Origin: Flavobacteriaceae bacterium
Lineage (GTDB): Bacteria > Bacteroidota > Bacteroidia > Flavobacteriales > Flavobacteriaceae
Assembly (NCBI GenBank): GCA_947377425.1
Contig: CANCFZ010000014.1
Span: forward strand, 1 to 21,465
Length of the DNA: 21,465 bases
Reading direction: 5' to 3'
The notes beneath the pieces are model-generated. The model was not told the DNA's origin and ran no database searches. It worked only from the letters and a program-made list of their open reading frames with translations. This document shows, piece after piece, positions 1 to 10,100 of the stretch. Each line of letters starts with the position of its first letter. Position 1 is the first letter of the stretch. A program made the position numbers and the translations under genes.

Positions 1-1
1 A

Positions 2-1453
2 ACAATTAATCAACCAAAAAAAGAAGAGCAAAAAGGACTTTGGACAATATTTTTATTAGCGTTTTTGGGCGGATTGGCAGCTTTGTTGACACCCTGCGTT
101 TTTCCAATGATACCAATGACGGTTAGTTTTTTTACAAAACAAAGTAAAACTCCAGCGCAAGGAAAACGAAATGCAATTTTGTATGGAATATCAATTATCG
201 CTATATATGTTGTTTTAGGTTTGACTATAAATGCAATTTTTGGTGCAAAGGCACTGAATGCACTTTCAACAAATGTTTGGTTTAATATTACATTCTTCAT
301 ATTGTTAGTAGTTTTTGCTGTTTCATTTTTAGGAGCATTTGAAATTATGTTACCAAATTCTTGGGCAAATAAAGTAGATAAACAAGCCGATAGAGGCGGA
401 ATTGTTGGAATTTTCTTCATGGCTTTAGCTCTAGCAATAGTTTCATTTTCTTGCACAGGACCAATTGTTGGAACATTATTAGTAGAATCAGCTTCCAAAG
501 GAGGAATAGCACCAATTATTGGAATGTTAGGTTTTTCATCCGCAATTGCGTTACCATTTATGTTGTTTGCTTTATTCCCAGCTTGGATGAATTCTTTACC
601 AAAATCAGGTGGTTGGTTAAATACCGTTAAGGTTTCACTAGGATTTTTAGAGTTAGCTTTTGCATTCAAATTTTTATCAAATGCCGACTTGGTTTTACAA
701 TTGCATTATTTTGAAAGAGAAACATTTTTAGCCATTTGGATAGCTATTTTTGGAACTTGGGGAATTTACTTATTAGGAAAAATTACGTTGCCACATGATT
801 CACCATTAAATCATATTTCTGTTGGACGATTGATGTTGGCTTTGTTGGTTTTGTCGTTTACATTTTACATGATTCCAGGACTTTGGGGTGCACCTTTGAA
901 ATTAATTAGTGCTTTCCCTCCACCAGAAGAATATAGTGAAAGTCCGAATGGAGTTGGAGGTTCAACTGGATTTGTATCAAATGAAAAATTACCCGATGGT
1001 GCCGAGAGAAACAAGCATGGACTCATAACGTTTACCGATTATGAAAAAGGATTAGCTTATGCAAAAGAAGTTAAAAAACCAGTTTTATTAGATTTTACAG
1101 GTCATGCGTGCGTAAATTGTAGAAAAATGGAAAACAACGTTTGGACGGATTCTACTATTTCTAAAATATTAAAAGAAGAAGTAGTAATTATTTCATTATT
1201 TGCAGATGATAAACGAGATTTACCAAAAGACCAGCAATTTATTTCTAAATCTACAGGAGAAGAAATTGTAACCATTGGTGATAAATGGACTGATTTCATG
1301 ATTACCAAATACAAAACCAACACACAACCATTATATGTTTTAGTTGATTTAGAAGGAAATAATTTGAATTCAGAAAAACCAACTACAAGTTATGATCCTG
1401 ATGTTAAATTATATGAAAATTGGCTCAAACAAGGAATAGCAAATTTTAAGTAA
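2..1453 (+). CDS. dsbD: Thiol:disulfide interchange protein DsbD, 3' part (5' end outside window)
   Basis: Membrane protein that passes electrons from cytoplasmic thioredoxin across the inner membrane to periplasmic thiol proteins. The frame is open from base 2, so the TTG at 65 is internal and the N-terminal periplasmic domain lies upstream of the window. The membrane domain has the family's two redox cysteines, one in TPCVFPMIPM (Cys codon 95-97) and one in SCTGPIVG (Cys codon 452-454). About eight hydrophobic segments run to about base 900. From about 1010 there is a thioredoxin-like domain with the CxxC motif HACVNCRKME (Cys codons 1109 and 1118). The order of membrane domain then C-terminal thioredoxin domain is that of DsbD. 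A strong terminator follows the stop codon. The family assignment is secure; the missing part cannot be judged. Confidence 0.93.
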   Translation, partial: TINQPKKEEQKGLWTIFLLAFLGGLAALLTPCVFPMIPMTVSFFTKQSKTPAQGKRNAILYGISIIAIYVVLGLTINAIFGAKALNALSTNVWFNITFFILLVVFAVSFLGAFEIMLPNSWANKVDKQADRGGIVGIFFMALALAIVSFSCTGPIVGTLLVESASKGGIAPIIGMLGFSSAIALPFMLFALFPAWMNSLPKSGGWLNTVKVSLGFLELAFAFKFLSNADLVLQLHYFERETFLAIWIAIFGTWGIYLLGKITLPHDSPLNHISVGRLMLALLVLSFTFYMIPGLWGAPLKLISAFPPPEEYSESPNGVGGSTGFVSNEKLPDGAERNKHGLITFTDYEKGLAYAKEVKKPVLLDFTGHACVNCRKMENNVWTDSTISKILKEEVVIISLFADDKRDLPKDQQFISKSTGEEIVTIGDKWTDFMITKYKTNTQPLYVLVDLEGNNLNSEKPTTSYDPDVKLYENWLKQGIANFK

Positions 1454-1456
1454 GAT

Positions 1457-1496
1457 AAAAATCCCATCAAGTATTAAATTTGATGGGATTTTTTTT
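1457..1496. terminator. Bidirectional intrinsic terminator between dsbD and the convergent XRE regulator
   Basis: The arms AATCCCATCAA (1460-1470) and TTGATGGGATT (1480-1490) pair perfectly around a short AT loop. A-rich sequence lies on one side and T-rich sequence on the other, so the structure can terminate both the rightward dsbD transcript and the leftward regulator transcript. The regulator's stop codon begins at 1497 on the minus strand, inside the T-run. Confidence 0.85.
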
Positions 1497-1695
1497 AATC
1501 GGTATCTTCCAAAGTAAAAATTTCATCTACGGGTTTCTCAAAAAAACGAGCCAACTTTAATGCTAAAACTGTAGAAGGAACATATTTGCCTTTTTCCATA
1601 GCATTTATTGTTTGCCGACTGACTTCAATTTTTTTAGCCAAATCTTCTTGTGATATATTCTTGATAGCTCTCAAGACTTTTAAATTATTCGTCAT
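1495..1695 (-). CDS. Small XRE/Cro-C1-type helix-turn-helix regulator
   Basis: A 66-residue protein made almost entirely of one HTH_3 domain. The sequence ISQEDLAKKIEVSRQTINAM gives the two recognition helices, followed by the family-typical EKGKYVPS, LALKLARFF and a C-terminal VDEIF. Stand-alone regulators of this length are common and are typically coded next to a small membrane protein, as here. The ATG at 1695 lies inside the end of the upstream membrane-protein gene (11-base overlap), which suggests translational coupling and a shared promoter. DNA-binding function is inferred from the fold; its target is unknown, with its own operon the usual guess. Confidence 0.9.
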   Translation of the reverse strand: MTNNLKVLRAIKNISQEDLAKKIEVSRQTINAMEKGKYVPSTVLALKLARFFEKPVDEIFTLEDTD

Positions 1696-2164
1696 CGTTA
1701 CTTGATTTATTAAGTTTATAAATCATATAGTGAAAGCGTATTATAAAGAAAAGTAACATGGCAAAAACATTAGCTAATAATACATTAAAATATTGAAATC
1801 CATATATGAAGAATGTTGCTAAAATCATTAAGCTAAAATTGAAATAGGTAGCCCAAACTAAACTTTCATAACGGATTTTTGAAATAAATTCATCTTCATT
1901 TTTTGTTTTAGAAAATCCTAATAATAAAGCTCCTACAATAATTAGAATTAATAGAACTTCATCTAGAACTCCACTTTCTACAAATGTAAAATAGGTAGGT
2001 TTCGATAGAAATTGATCGCTTAGTAATGCAAAAACATTCATTTTAAAATGATTATCAAAATCATATCCTGAAAAGAATAGAACTAAGCCTGTTATAAAAT
2101 TTGGAACAAACAAAATCCAACCAATTTTTTTGTACTTGTTTGGAAATAAAAAATGTGTTTTCAT
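1685..2164 (-). CDS. Small multi-pass membrane protein, partner of the XRE regulator
   Basis: I do not recognise the family. From the ATG at 2164 it encodes 159 residues with about four hydrophobic segments (roughly residues 13-31, 67-84, 101-122 and 125-143) and short charged ends. A longer reading would begin at 2218, but a good promoter lies at 2188-2219, inside that extension. The extension (MSICKINFTFELNFKSFF) also looks like translated leader, so I choose 2164. The stop overlaps the start of the XRE gene. Membrane protein plus small XRE regulator is a recurring bacterial pairing in which the regulator may control the pair; this is inference. Function unknown. Confidence 0.75.
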   Translation of the reverse strand: MKTHFLFPNKYKKIGWILFVPNFITGLVLFFSGYDFDNHFKMNVFALLSDQFLSKPTYFTFVESGVLDEVLLILIIVGALLLGFSKTKNEDEFISKIRYESLVWATYFNFSLMILATFFIYGFQYFNVLLANVFAMLLFFIIRFHYMIYKLNKSSNDDE

Positions 2165-2187
2165 AAAAAAAGATTTAAAATTCAATT

Positions 2188-2219
2188 CAAATGTAAAGTT
2201 TATTTTACATATAGACAAA
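2188..2219 (-). promoter_or_regulatory. Bacteroidota-type promoter for the membrane protein/XRE operon
   Basis: Read on the minus strand, TTTG (2219-2216) is followed after 20 bases by TACATTTG (2195-2188). This matches the Bacteroidota -33 TTTG / -7 TAnnTTTG consensus and spacing. Transcription would start near 2181, about 17 bases before the ATG at 2164. Confidence 0.6.
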
Positions 2220-2301
2220 TAAAATGTACAAAAAGATTATTTTGTTTTACATTTAATTTATTTCACATCATATAGGATATTTTTATTTTCAAAAACTTTT
2301 A

Positions 2302-2309
2302 TATATTTG
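2302..2309 (+). promoter_or_regulatory. Candidate -7 promoter element of comM
   Basis: TATATTTG matches the Bacteroidota -7 consensus TAnnTTTG and would start transcription near 2316, about 29 bases before the comM ATG. No clear TTTG lies at the -33 position, so the call is tentative. Confidence 0.45.
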
Positions 2310-2344
2310 TATCATTATAAGCCATTTAATTAAATATATAAGCC

Positions 2345-3880
2345 ATGTTAGTAAAAGTATTTGGAAGCGCCGTCTTTGGCGTTGAAGCGACTACAATCAC
2401 CGTAGAAGTAAACATTGATAAAGGTGTTGGGTATCATCTTGTAGGTTTGCCTGATAACGCTATAAAAGAAAGCAGTTACCGAATTGCTGCTGCACTAAAA
2501 AACAACGGATACCAACTTCCGGGAAAGAAAATCACCATAAACTTAGCTCCTGCCGATTTACGTAAAGAAGGTTCTGCCTATGATTTGACATTGGCTGTAG
2601 GAATTCTGATTGCTTCTGGACAGATAAAAGGCGATGATTTAGATAAGTACATGATAATGGGAGAATTGTCTCTCGATGGTGGATTGCAACCTATCAAAGG
2701 AGCACTATCAATAGCAATTAAGGCGAGAGAAGAAGGTTTTAAAGGTTTTTTTCTACCAAAACAAAATGCAAAAGAAGCCGCTGTTGTTGATGGATTGGAT
2801 GTTTACGGAATTGAAAATGTAACCGAAGTAATCGATTTTTTTGAAGGAAAAGGCACAATTGAACCTACAATTATCAATACTAGAGAAGAATTCTATAAAG
2901 AATTAGATTTTCCAGAATTTGACTTTTCAGATGTCAAAGGTCAAGAAAGTATTAAACGATGTATGGAAATTGCTGCAGCTGGCGGACATAACATCATTTT
3001 AATTGGACCACCAGGCTCAGGGAAAACTATGTTGGCTAAACGATTACCGAGTATTTTACCGCCAATGACTTTGAAAGAAGCATTAGAAACTACCAAAATT
3101 CATTCGGTTGCCGGAAAAATAAAAGAAGCGGGTTTGATGAGTCAACGACCTTTTCGTGCGCCACATCATACCGCAAGTTCGGTTTCTTTAGTTGGTGGCG
3201 GAAGTTATCCGCAACCTGGAGAAATTTCACTTTCTCATAATGGTGTGTTATTTTTAGACGAATTACCCGAATTCAAACGTGAAGTTCTAGAAGTAATGCG
3301 CCAACCGCTGGAAGATAGAGAAGTAACTATTTCGAGAGCAAAGTTCACTATAACTTATCCTTCATCATTTATGTTAGTTGCAAGTATGAATCCAAGTCCG
3401 AGTGGTTATTTTAATGATCCCGATTCGCCTCAAAGCTCTTCACCACACGAAATGCAGCGGTATTTGAGTAAAATTTCGGGACCACTTTTGGATAGAATTG
3501 ATATTCATATTGAAGTAACGCCAGTTCCGTTTGACAAACTTACCGAAACCAGAAAAGCAGAAAGTAGCATCGATATTCGAAAACGTGTTACAGCAGCCAG
3601 AGAAATTCAAACTAAACGATTTGAAGCTTTTGACAACATTCATTATAATGCTCAAATGAGTTCCAAACAAATACGAGAACATTGTGCACTTGACGAAACT
3701 TCCTTACTTTTGTTAAAGACTGCAATGGAAAAACTAAATCTTTCTGCCAGAGCATTTGATAGAATTTTAAAAGTTGCCAGAACGATTGCCGATTTAGAAA
3801 ATGCCGAAATTGTAGTTTCCAATCATATTGCTGAAGCTATTCAATACAGAAGTTTGGATAGAGAAGGCTGGTTGGGATAA
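2345..3880 (+). CDS. comM: YifB/ComM family Mg-chelatase-like AAA+ ATPase
   Basis: A 511-residue, full-length member of the YifB/ComM family. In naturally competent bacteria ComM is a hexameric helicase that drives branch migration of incoming single-stranded DNA during transformation; in others the role is unclear. Residues 1-170 form the Lon-protease-like (ChlI) domain, with [15 protein letters not shown]. Residues 190-400 form the AAA+ core, with Walker A GPPGSGKT (221-228), [16 protein letters not shown], Walker [11 protein letters not shown] (301-310) and the sensor stretch [11 protein letters not shown]. Residues from about 410 form the Mg-chelatase C-terminal helical domain ([20 protein letters not shown]). 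All ATPase motifs look intact. The esterase gene follows 8 bases downstream and is probably cotranscribed. Confidence 0.93.
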   Translation: MLVKVFGSAVFGVEATTITVEVNIDKGVGYHLVGLPDNAIKESSYRIAAALKNNGYQLPGKKITINLAPADLRKEGSAYDLTLAVGILIASGQIKGDDLDKYMIMGELSLDGGLQPIKGALSIAIKAREEGFKGFFLPKQNAKEAAVVDGLDVYGIENVTEVIDFFEGKGTIEPTIINTREEFYKELDFPEFDFSDVKGQESIKRCMEIAAAGGHNIILIGPPGSGKTMLAKRLPSILPPMTLKEALETTKIHSVAGKIKEAGLMSQRPFRAPHHTASSVSLVGGGSYPQPGEISLSHNGVLFLDELPEFKREVLEVMRQPLEDREVTISRAKFTITYPSSFMLVASMNPSPSGYFNDPDSPQSSSPHEMQRYLSKISGPLLDRIDIHIEVTPVPFDKLTETRKAESSIDIRKRVTAAREIQTKRFEAFDNIHYNAQMSSKQIREHCALDETSLLLLKTAMEKLNLSARAFDRILKVARTIADLENAEIVVSNHIAEAIQYRSLDREGWLG

Positions 3881-3888
3881 ATTTATAA

Positions 3889-4827
3889 ATGATAATTATG
3901 ATAAAGTCAATTTTAAAATTGGGATTTTTAATGATTTCACAGATTGTTATATCTCAAAATCTTCCTAAAGTTGCTTCTGGAAAATTAGAACGAATGGAGA
4001 GTTTCAAATCCAACTATATAACACCCAGAAATATTGATGTTTGGTTACCAGAAAATTATTCAAGTTCAAAAAAATATTGTGTTTTATACATGCACGACGG
4101 ACAAATGTTGTTTGATTCTGAAACAACATGGAACAAACAAGCTTGGGATGTTGATGATGTTGTTTCTAAATTAATGAAAGAAGGTAAAATTCAAGATGTA
4201 ATTGTGGTTGGAATGGCTTCTGATGGAAACACGCGCCATGTTGATTATTTTCCTCAAAAGCCATTTGAAAGTTTGACTCAAAATCAACAAGATTCTATTT
4301 ATAAAGCCAATAGGAGTAACGGACAAAGTGTTTTTAATAAAGGCAAAATAAATTCAGATAATTATTTGAAGTTTATAGTGAAGGAATTAAAACCAATAAT
4401 TGACGGAAAATATTCAGTTTATACTGATGCAAAACATACATTTATTGCAGGAAGTAGTATGGGCGGATTAATTTCTATGTATGCTATTTGTGAATATCCT
4501 AATATTTTTGGTGGTGCAGCTTGTTTGTCAACACATTGGCCTGGAATCTTTGCTGTTGAAAACAATCCTATTCCCAATGCATTTTTTGAGTATTTGAAAA
4601 AGCATTTACCTAATCCAAAGAATCACAAATTATACTTTGATTATGGAACGGCAACTTTAGACGCCATGTATGAACCTTTTCAATTGAAAGTAGATAAAAT
4701 TATGAAAGCTAAAGGTTTTACTTCTCAAAACTGGTCGACTCAAAAATTTGAAGGTGAAGAACACAGTGAAAAGTCATGGAACAAACGATTGCATATTCCT
4801 ATTGAGTTTTTGTTAGGTAAAAATTAA
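3889..4827 (+). CDS. Secreted alpha/beta-hydrolase, putative esterase (esterase D/Fes-like)
   Basis: A 312-residue hydrolase of the putative esterase family (PF00756 type). The N-terminus is a signal peptide (hydrophobic stretch LKLGFLMISQIVIS, likely cut near SQ-N), so the enzyme should be exported to the periplasm or outer membrane. Core features are VWLPENY, LYMHDGQ (about residue 67), and the nucleophile elbow AGSSMGGLISMYA with Ser190. The His in EGEEHSEKSW near residue 292 is a good third-triad member; the acid is probably an Asp near 255-260. A second in-frame ATG at 3898 is an equally possible start and gives a tidier signal peptide. The substrate cannot be told; relatives act on sugar esters, siderophore esters or acyl esters. 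Its 3' end overlaps the convergent mvaS by 4 bases. Confidence 0.82.
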   Translation: MIIMIKSILKLGFLMISQIVISQNLPKVASGKLERMESFKSNYITPRNIDVWLPENYSSSKKYCVLYMHDGQMLFDSETTWNKQAWDVDDVVSKLMKEGKIQDVIVVGMASDGNTRHVDYFPQKPFESLTQNQQDSIYKANRSNGQSVFNKGKINSDNYLKFIVKELKPIIDGKYSVYTDAKHTFIAGSSMGGLISMYAICEYPNIFGGAACLSTHWPGIFAVENNPIPNAFFEYLKKHLPNPKNHKLYFDYGTATLDAMYEPFQLKVDKIMKAKGFTSQNWSTQKFEGEEHSEKSWNKRLHIPIEFLLGKN

Positions 4828-6146
4828 ACAAATTTATAATATCTAGCGCCAATCAGCATTGGTTTTTCTTTTTCAATATAATCTAAAACAAACTCGTTTT
4901 TAGGTACTAAAACGGCATGTTTTTGTTCTTTTTTGTAAAGAGAAATATAGGTTCCAAAATCAATTTCTGTAGAATTGCTTAATGCTTCAAATAATTGTGT
5001 TTTTGCTATAATGGTTTTCCAATCAGATTCAACTTCAGCTTCAAAAACTTTAGATTTGGAGCCGCTACCATAAGCAATAAACCCCATTTTTTTACCAATT
5101 AAATCGGCATCATTTTGTAAATGAAAGCATAAAGTAGATAACATACCAAGAAAAATAGAACCAGTATACATATTACCCACTTGACCAGAAGCAATTTCTG
5201 ATGGAAAAATGGTTTTAGTTACAAACTCTAAATATTCAGTACTTTTTGCAATGGTTTTGATGTCGTCTGTTAAATTATTTTCTTTAGAATAAATTTCTAC
5301 AAATGTTCTACGAGCTTGATAACAATAGGGAAGGTGCATTAAAATATTTTCCCAATTCTGATACAATACACCTGTTTGATTCGTGATTTCTTTATAATGT
5401 GAATAGGCTTCATAGGTTCTATTGATGTAACATTGATTAGAATAATGTCCATCAAAAACAGGTTGTTCTTTGTAGAATGCAATTTCATTTTCTTGAATTC
5501 CAAACCATTCAGGATTATCAGTTGTATTTAAAATGTCTTTTTTAGACACATAACGCCTCGGTTTGAAAAAATCAAAAACACCTTGAGTAGCAACTCCAAC
5601 TTCTTTAGAAAAAGATAAAACTCTTGGATTTGCTGTAATTAACAATGCGATTGCTCCAGCACCTTGAGTATATTCTCCAGTTGAATTCAAATCATATTTT
5701 GCATTATCTGTTGCTACAACAATTGCTTTTTTATTTGGATTTAATCTAATAAAATCTAAAGTAGTTTGCAAAGCATCGATTGCTCCAATACAAGCAAAAG
5801 TCATATCTAAAGTATCACAGTTGTTAAAATTTCCTACGCCTAATTTTTGCTCTAAAAGCTCTGTAATATATGATGCTATTGGTTTAGAAGAATCCACTCC
5901 ACTTTCTGTTCCAACATAAATTCGAGCAATGTCTTTTGGATTTAGGTTTTCTTGCTGAATGAGTTTATATACTGCATTGGCTCCAAAAGTTACCACATCT
6001 TGATAGACATCTGGAAAACTCATTTTTTGTAAACCAAGTCCTTTTATAAGCTTATCGGGTTCTATATTTCTGTTTTCGGCAAGAGTTTTTATGGGTAAAT
6101 GCAGTTTAGGTATATTAAATGCAATGCTATCAATTCCGACTTTCAT
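4824..6146 (-). CDS. mvaS: Hydroxymethylglutaryl-CoA synthase
   Basis: Condenses acetyl-CoA with acetoacetyl-CoA to HMG-CoA, the committed first step of the mevalonate route to isoprenoids, in the cytoplasm. The 440-residue protein has the thiolase fold. The expected catalytic residues are visible: Glu81 in VGTESGVDSSK, the acylated Cys119 in DMTFACIGAIDAL, and His271 in MHLPYCYQARR. Other family landmarks are TQGAGAIALLI, PVFDGHYSNQCY and the C-terminal AYGSGSKSKVFEAEV. Length fits the bacterial enzyme. No other mevalonate gene is in the window, and the flanking genes are unrelated. A bacterial HMG-CoA-synthase-like protein could instead serve polyketide beta-branching, but no such cluster is present, so mevalonate is preferred. 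Confidence 0.87.
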   Translation of the reverse strand: MKVGIDSIAFNIPKLHLPIKTLAENRNIEPDKLIKGLGLQKMSFPDVYQDVVTFGANAVYKLIQQENLNPKDIARIYVGTESGVDSSKPIASYITELLEQKLGVGNFNNCDTLDMTFACIGAIDALQTTLDFIRLNPNKKAIVVATDNAKYDLNSTGEYTQGAGAIALLITANPRVLSFSKEVGVATQGVFDFFKPRRYVSKKDILNTTDNPEWFGIQENEIAFYKEQPVFDGHYSNQCYINRTYEAYSHYKEITNQTGVLYQNWENILMHLPYCYQARRTFVEIYSKENNLTDDIKTIAKSTEYLEFVTKTIFPSEIASGQVGNMYTGSIFLGMLSTLCFHLQNDADLIGKKMGFIAYGSGSKSKVFEAEVESDWKTIIAKTQLFEALSNSTEIDFGTYISLYKKEQKHAVLVPKNEFVLDYIEKEKPMLIGARYYKFV

Positions 6147-6157
6147 GTTTTTTTGTG

Positions 6158-6165
6158 CAAAAATA
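6158..6165 (-). promoter_or_regulatory. Possible -7 element for mvaS
   Basis: On the minus strand TATTTTTG fits TAnnTTTG and would put the start of transcription only about five bases before the mvaS ATG at 6146. No -33 TTTG lies at the usual distance, and the element sits in the T-tract of the adjacent hairpin, so it may simply be part of the terminator. Confidence 0.3.
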
Positions 6166-6200
6166 TAAAAGCTGTTGTCAATTGAAGTTAGACAACAGCT
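6160..6200 (-). terminator. Intrinsic terminator after the metallopeptidase gene
   Basis: AGCTGTTGTC (6170-6179 on the plus strand) pairs perfectly over 10 bases with GACAACAGCT (6191-6200) around an 11-base loop. On the minus strand the hairpin is followed by TTTTATATTTTTG, the expected U-tract. It lies downstream of the metallopeptidase and only about 15 bases before the mvaS start codon, so it should separate the two genes. Confidence 0.75.
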
Positions 6201-6289
6201 AAATTATGTAGTATTTACGTCGATTTATGATTATCTTAAAATTAGGTCGTAAAATTTATAAATTAATGATTTTAAAGCTAATATTCTAA

Positions 6290-7153
6290 TTATTTTAATA
6301 ATAGTGCAAAAGTATCACCTTGTTTAATATCACCAGATTCATATCCTTTTTTAAACCAGTAAATTCTTTGTGCTGATGTTCCGTGAGTAAAAGTATCAGG
6401 CTCAACGTGACCTTGCATTTTACTTTGAATTGCGTCGTCACCAACGGCATTAGCAGCACTTAAGGCTTCATCAATATCACCTTTTTCAATATATTTTTGG
6501 TTATAATGTGCCCAAACACCAGCATAAAAATCGGCTTGAAGTTCTAGACAAACTGATAATTTATTGGCTTCTTCATCACTTTTTCCTTGTTGTTGTTGGC
6601 GCATCCAATCGGAAGTACCTAATAGGTTTTGAACATGATGACCTATCTCGTGAGCAATGACATAAGCCGTTGCAAAATCACCTCCTTCTGCTCCAAAACG
6701 AGATTTCAGTTCTTTCATGAATTCTAAATCTACATACACTTTATGGTCTCCAGGACAATAAAATGGCCCTGATGCAGAAGTTGCGCTTCCGCAAGCGGTT
6801 TCTACAGCTTCTGAAAATAAAACCATTTTTGGATATTCATATTCTTTGCCTTCTTGTTTGAATACTTGCGACCAAGTGTCTTCTGTATAAGCCAAAATTG
6901 TTTTAGCAAAATCACCAATTTCTTTTTGTTCTGGTGTTAATTCTTTTTGTTGATCAGTTCCGCTAGAAGTAGTTTGGTTTTGTTGTACTTGTTGTTGAAT
7001 ATTGTCTAATAATGGTGCACTATTTGGCATAAACATTTTTAATAGAAAAAAAATAATAGCTATTCCACCACCACCAATAATTGCTTTTCCGCCACCAGAC
7101 ATTCCTCTTCTATCTTCAACATTGTCACTTTGACGATTACCAATCCATTTCAT
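6290..7153 (-). CDS. Membrane-anchored neutral zinc metallopeptidase (YpfJ family)
   Basis: A 287-residue protein of the putative neutral zinc metallopeptidase family (PF04228, YpfJ-like). A short cytoplasmic lead MKWIGNRQSDNVEDRRG, which is a family signature, is followed by a glycine-rich stretch and one transmembrane segment (about residues 24-42). A Gln-rich linker follows, then the catalytic domain from about residue 75. The zinc site is AHEIGHHVQ (His168, Glu169, His172), and a likely third ligand is the Glu in CLELQADFYAGVW. Cys121 and Cys133 could form a disulfide. The start is 16 bases after the histidine kinase stop, so the two may be cotranscribed, and a terminator follows. The physiological substrate of the family is not known. 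Confidence 0.88.
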   Translation of the reverse strand: MKWIGNRQSDNVEDRRGMSGGGKAIIGGGGIAIIFFLLKMFMPNSAPLLDNIQQQVQQNQTTSSGTDQQKELTPEQKEIGDFAKTILAYTEDTWSQVFKQEGKEYEYPKMVLFSEAVETACGSATSASGPFYCPGDHKVYVDLEFMKELKSRFGAEGGDFATAYVIAHEIGHHVQNLLGTSDWMRQQQQGKSDEEANKLSVCLELQADFYAGVWAHYNQKYIEKGDIDEALSAANAVGDDAIQSKMQGHVEPDTFTHGTSAQRIYWFKKGYESGDIKQGDTFALLLK

Positions 7154-7169
7154 GTTTTAATTTTGTTTA

Positions 7170-10100
7170 TTAGTTTTTTATCCATTTAGAAAGTAGTGTT
7201 TCCAAAGCTTCTTTTATAATTGGTTTTGAGGCATAATCATTCATGCCAGCTTCTAAACATTTTTCTCTTTCTCCAACAACTGTGCCAGCCGTGAGTGCTA
7301 TTATTGGAATATGTTGTCCTTTTTGAGTTTGTCTTATTTCATTTGTAGCTTCATAGCCATTCATTATGGGCATTTGTACATCCATAAGTATTAAATCTGG
7401 ATTTAATAAATTGAATTTTTCTACGCCTACTTTTCCATTTTCGGCTTCAAATATTGTTCCATTTGGTAGTATTTGTTTTACCAATGTTTTTGCCAAAAGC
7501 ATGTTGATTTTATTGTCTTCAACGATTAAAATTTTGAAGTTTTCATGACCATAGTTTATTTCTATTCGGTCATTTAGTATCACTTCTATTTTTTCAATTT
7601 CTTCGTTGGTGGTTTCATTTGAAGTTTTTAGAATTACATTAAAGTAGAATTCACTTCCTTCTTTTTCATTGCTTCTTAAATTCAATTTACTATTCATTAA
7701 TGATAATAATTGATTTGAAATTGTTAGTCCAAGTCCAGTTCCTCCAAATCTTCTTGTGGTAGAATTATCGCCTTGTGAAAAAGCATTGAAAATTTGCTCT
7801 TGAAAATCTTTTTTAATTCCAATTCCTGTATCTTTTACTGAAAATAAAAGGTTTGACTCGTCTTCATCTATGTTTTTAAGATCTTCAATTGTAAGAGTTA
7901 TTTTTCCTTTTTCAGTAAATTTAACAGCATTTCCTAAAAGATTTATTAGAATTTGTTTGAGACGAATGCTATCTGCCCAAATGTATTTAGGAACAGTTTT
8001 GTCAATATTTAATTCTAGTTCTAATTTTTTGTTATTGGTGTCATATTTTACTAATTCAATTACTTGGCTTATAAGTTCTTGTAAGTCATATTTTTTAACA
8101 TCTAATTCTAATTTTCCGGATTCTATTTTTGAAAAATCCAAAATATCATTTATTATTTCCATTAATGAATGTGCAGATTCATTAATTGTGTTCATGTAAT
8201 TGCGCTGAATGGATTCTAATCTTGTGCTTTTTAATAAATCTGTAAAACCAATAATTCCATTTAAAGGAGTTCTTATTTCATGACTCATATTGGCTAAGAA
8301 TTCTGATTTTGCTTGGTTGGCAGCCTCGGCATATTCTTTAGCTTTTATAGCATCTTCTGCTTCGATTCTTTTAGTAATATCTGTAAAAATACCAACAATA
8401 AATTCTATTTTGTCATTTTTAACGATTGGTTCTCCAAATTCTTCAACCCATACAATATGACCTTCTTTGTGAATTATTCTATAAATTAAGTGTATTTTAT
8501 GAATGGTTTTATTTAGTTTTTCAGCATCATTTATCAAAATATGTACGTCATCTGGATGTACAATGTTCAAATAAAAAACTCTATTTTCTATAAAATCTTG
8601 TTTAGAGTAACCTGTAAGTTTTTCAACTTCATCATTCAAATATATTTTTGTCCATGTGTCATCATAAATACTTAAATGCACAGTTCCTGGAATATTGTTT
8701 GCAAGTAACCTAAATTTTTCTTCGCTTTCTTGAATAATGGATTCATTCAAATTTCGTTCAATTGCAGACGAAATATTATTGGATAATGTTAAAAGTGTGT
8801 TTATTTCTTCATTAGTCCAATCTCTTTCAATTACAGTATCATCAAAAACAAGGAAACCATAAAATTCATTTTTAACATGAATTGGTAAAAATAAAATAGA
8901 TTTTGTTTTTAATGTTTCTAAAAACTCACGAGTTGTTTTATCTTTTATGTTTTTTACTAATGAATGGTATGGATTATTTGATTTTAATACATCTATAACT
9001 TCAATAACTTGACTGTGGGCTACAACTTTTAAAACAGGATTTAGTGGTGACATTGCATTTAACTCTCTTGTCCATCTAAATTTTTGTTCAACTATTTTCT
9101 CGGTTTCATTGTTTAAGAAAAAAGACATTCTTTCTGTCTTTGTTACTTTTCCTATTTGGTCAATAATTCCTTCAAACATGTCGGAATTATTTTTACTAAT
9201 TAAAACTTTATTTGTTATTTTAGTGATAACGCTTAATATTTCATTTTTGTAGGATAATTTTTTTTCAGCTTCTATTCTTTTTTGTGTTTCTACAGAAAGT
9301 GTAATTACATCTGCAATAGTTCGTACAAAATTGATGTCTTCATTATCCCAATGTTTTACTTTTGTTGTTGATTCTACACATAAAATTCCAATTAACTTAC
9401 CGTTTAAGTTTATTGGAGTGTCTAACATTGATTTAATTTCATTTTGTGGAAAATAATCTAAGCAAAACTCTTTGGTTTCAGGACTTTTATAAACATCGGT
9501 TGATACAATTTGAATTTCATTTTCAATGGCTTCAAAATAGGTTGGAAAGTCTTTTTTGTATAGAATAACGCCACTTTCAAATTTATTTTTATTTTGTATA
9601 TAAAGATTTTTACATTCAATAAAATCAGGGGTATAATCCCAATAACTGATTCTATTTACATCAATTTTTTCAGCAACAATTTTTAATATATTAGCTAAAA
9701 TATCTTCAAATATTTCTGATTTGAATTGATTTTTTAAAGTGATATTTTTTAGAGTTTCGTTATACGATCTAACTTTTTTATCCTTTCTTAATTTTTCAAT
9801 TTCAATTTCTTTTATAAGTGTTATATCTCTTGCAATTGCTGTAAATCCTATTGCTTTATTGAATTCATTTCTTTTAATTGCTACATTTTGAGACAACCAA
9901 ATTGATTCTCCATTTTTTTTGCAAATTGGAAAAATTAATGATGGAAAATTATTTGTTCTTTTTGATGGATTGTTATAAAAATCAACAACTTTTTGTTTGT
10001 AATCATCCCTTATTAAATCGGAATAATGTTTTTGATAAAGTTCACTTATTTCATAACCTGTTATTGTTTCAGAATATTTGTTTATGAATGTATAATTTCC

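Noticed and set aside
65..67. TTG as start codon of dsbD
   Set aside because: The frame is open upstream to the window edge and reads LWTIFLLAFLGG, the expected start of the first membrane segment.
10..669. Long minus-strand open frame opposite dsbD
   Set aside because: It is antisense to a clear DsbD membrane domain, and its product resembles no protein; a shadow of codon bias.
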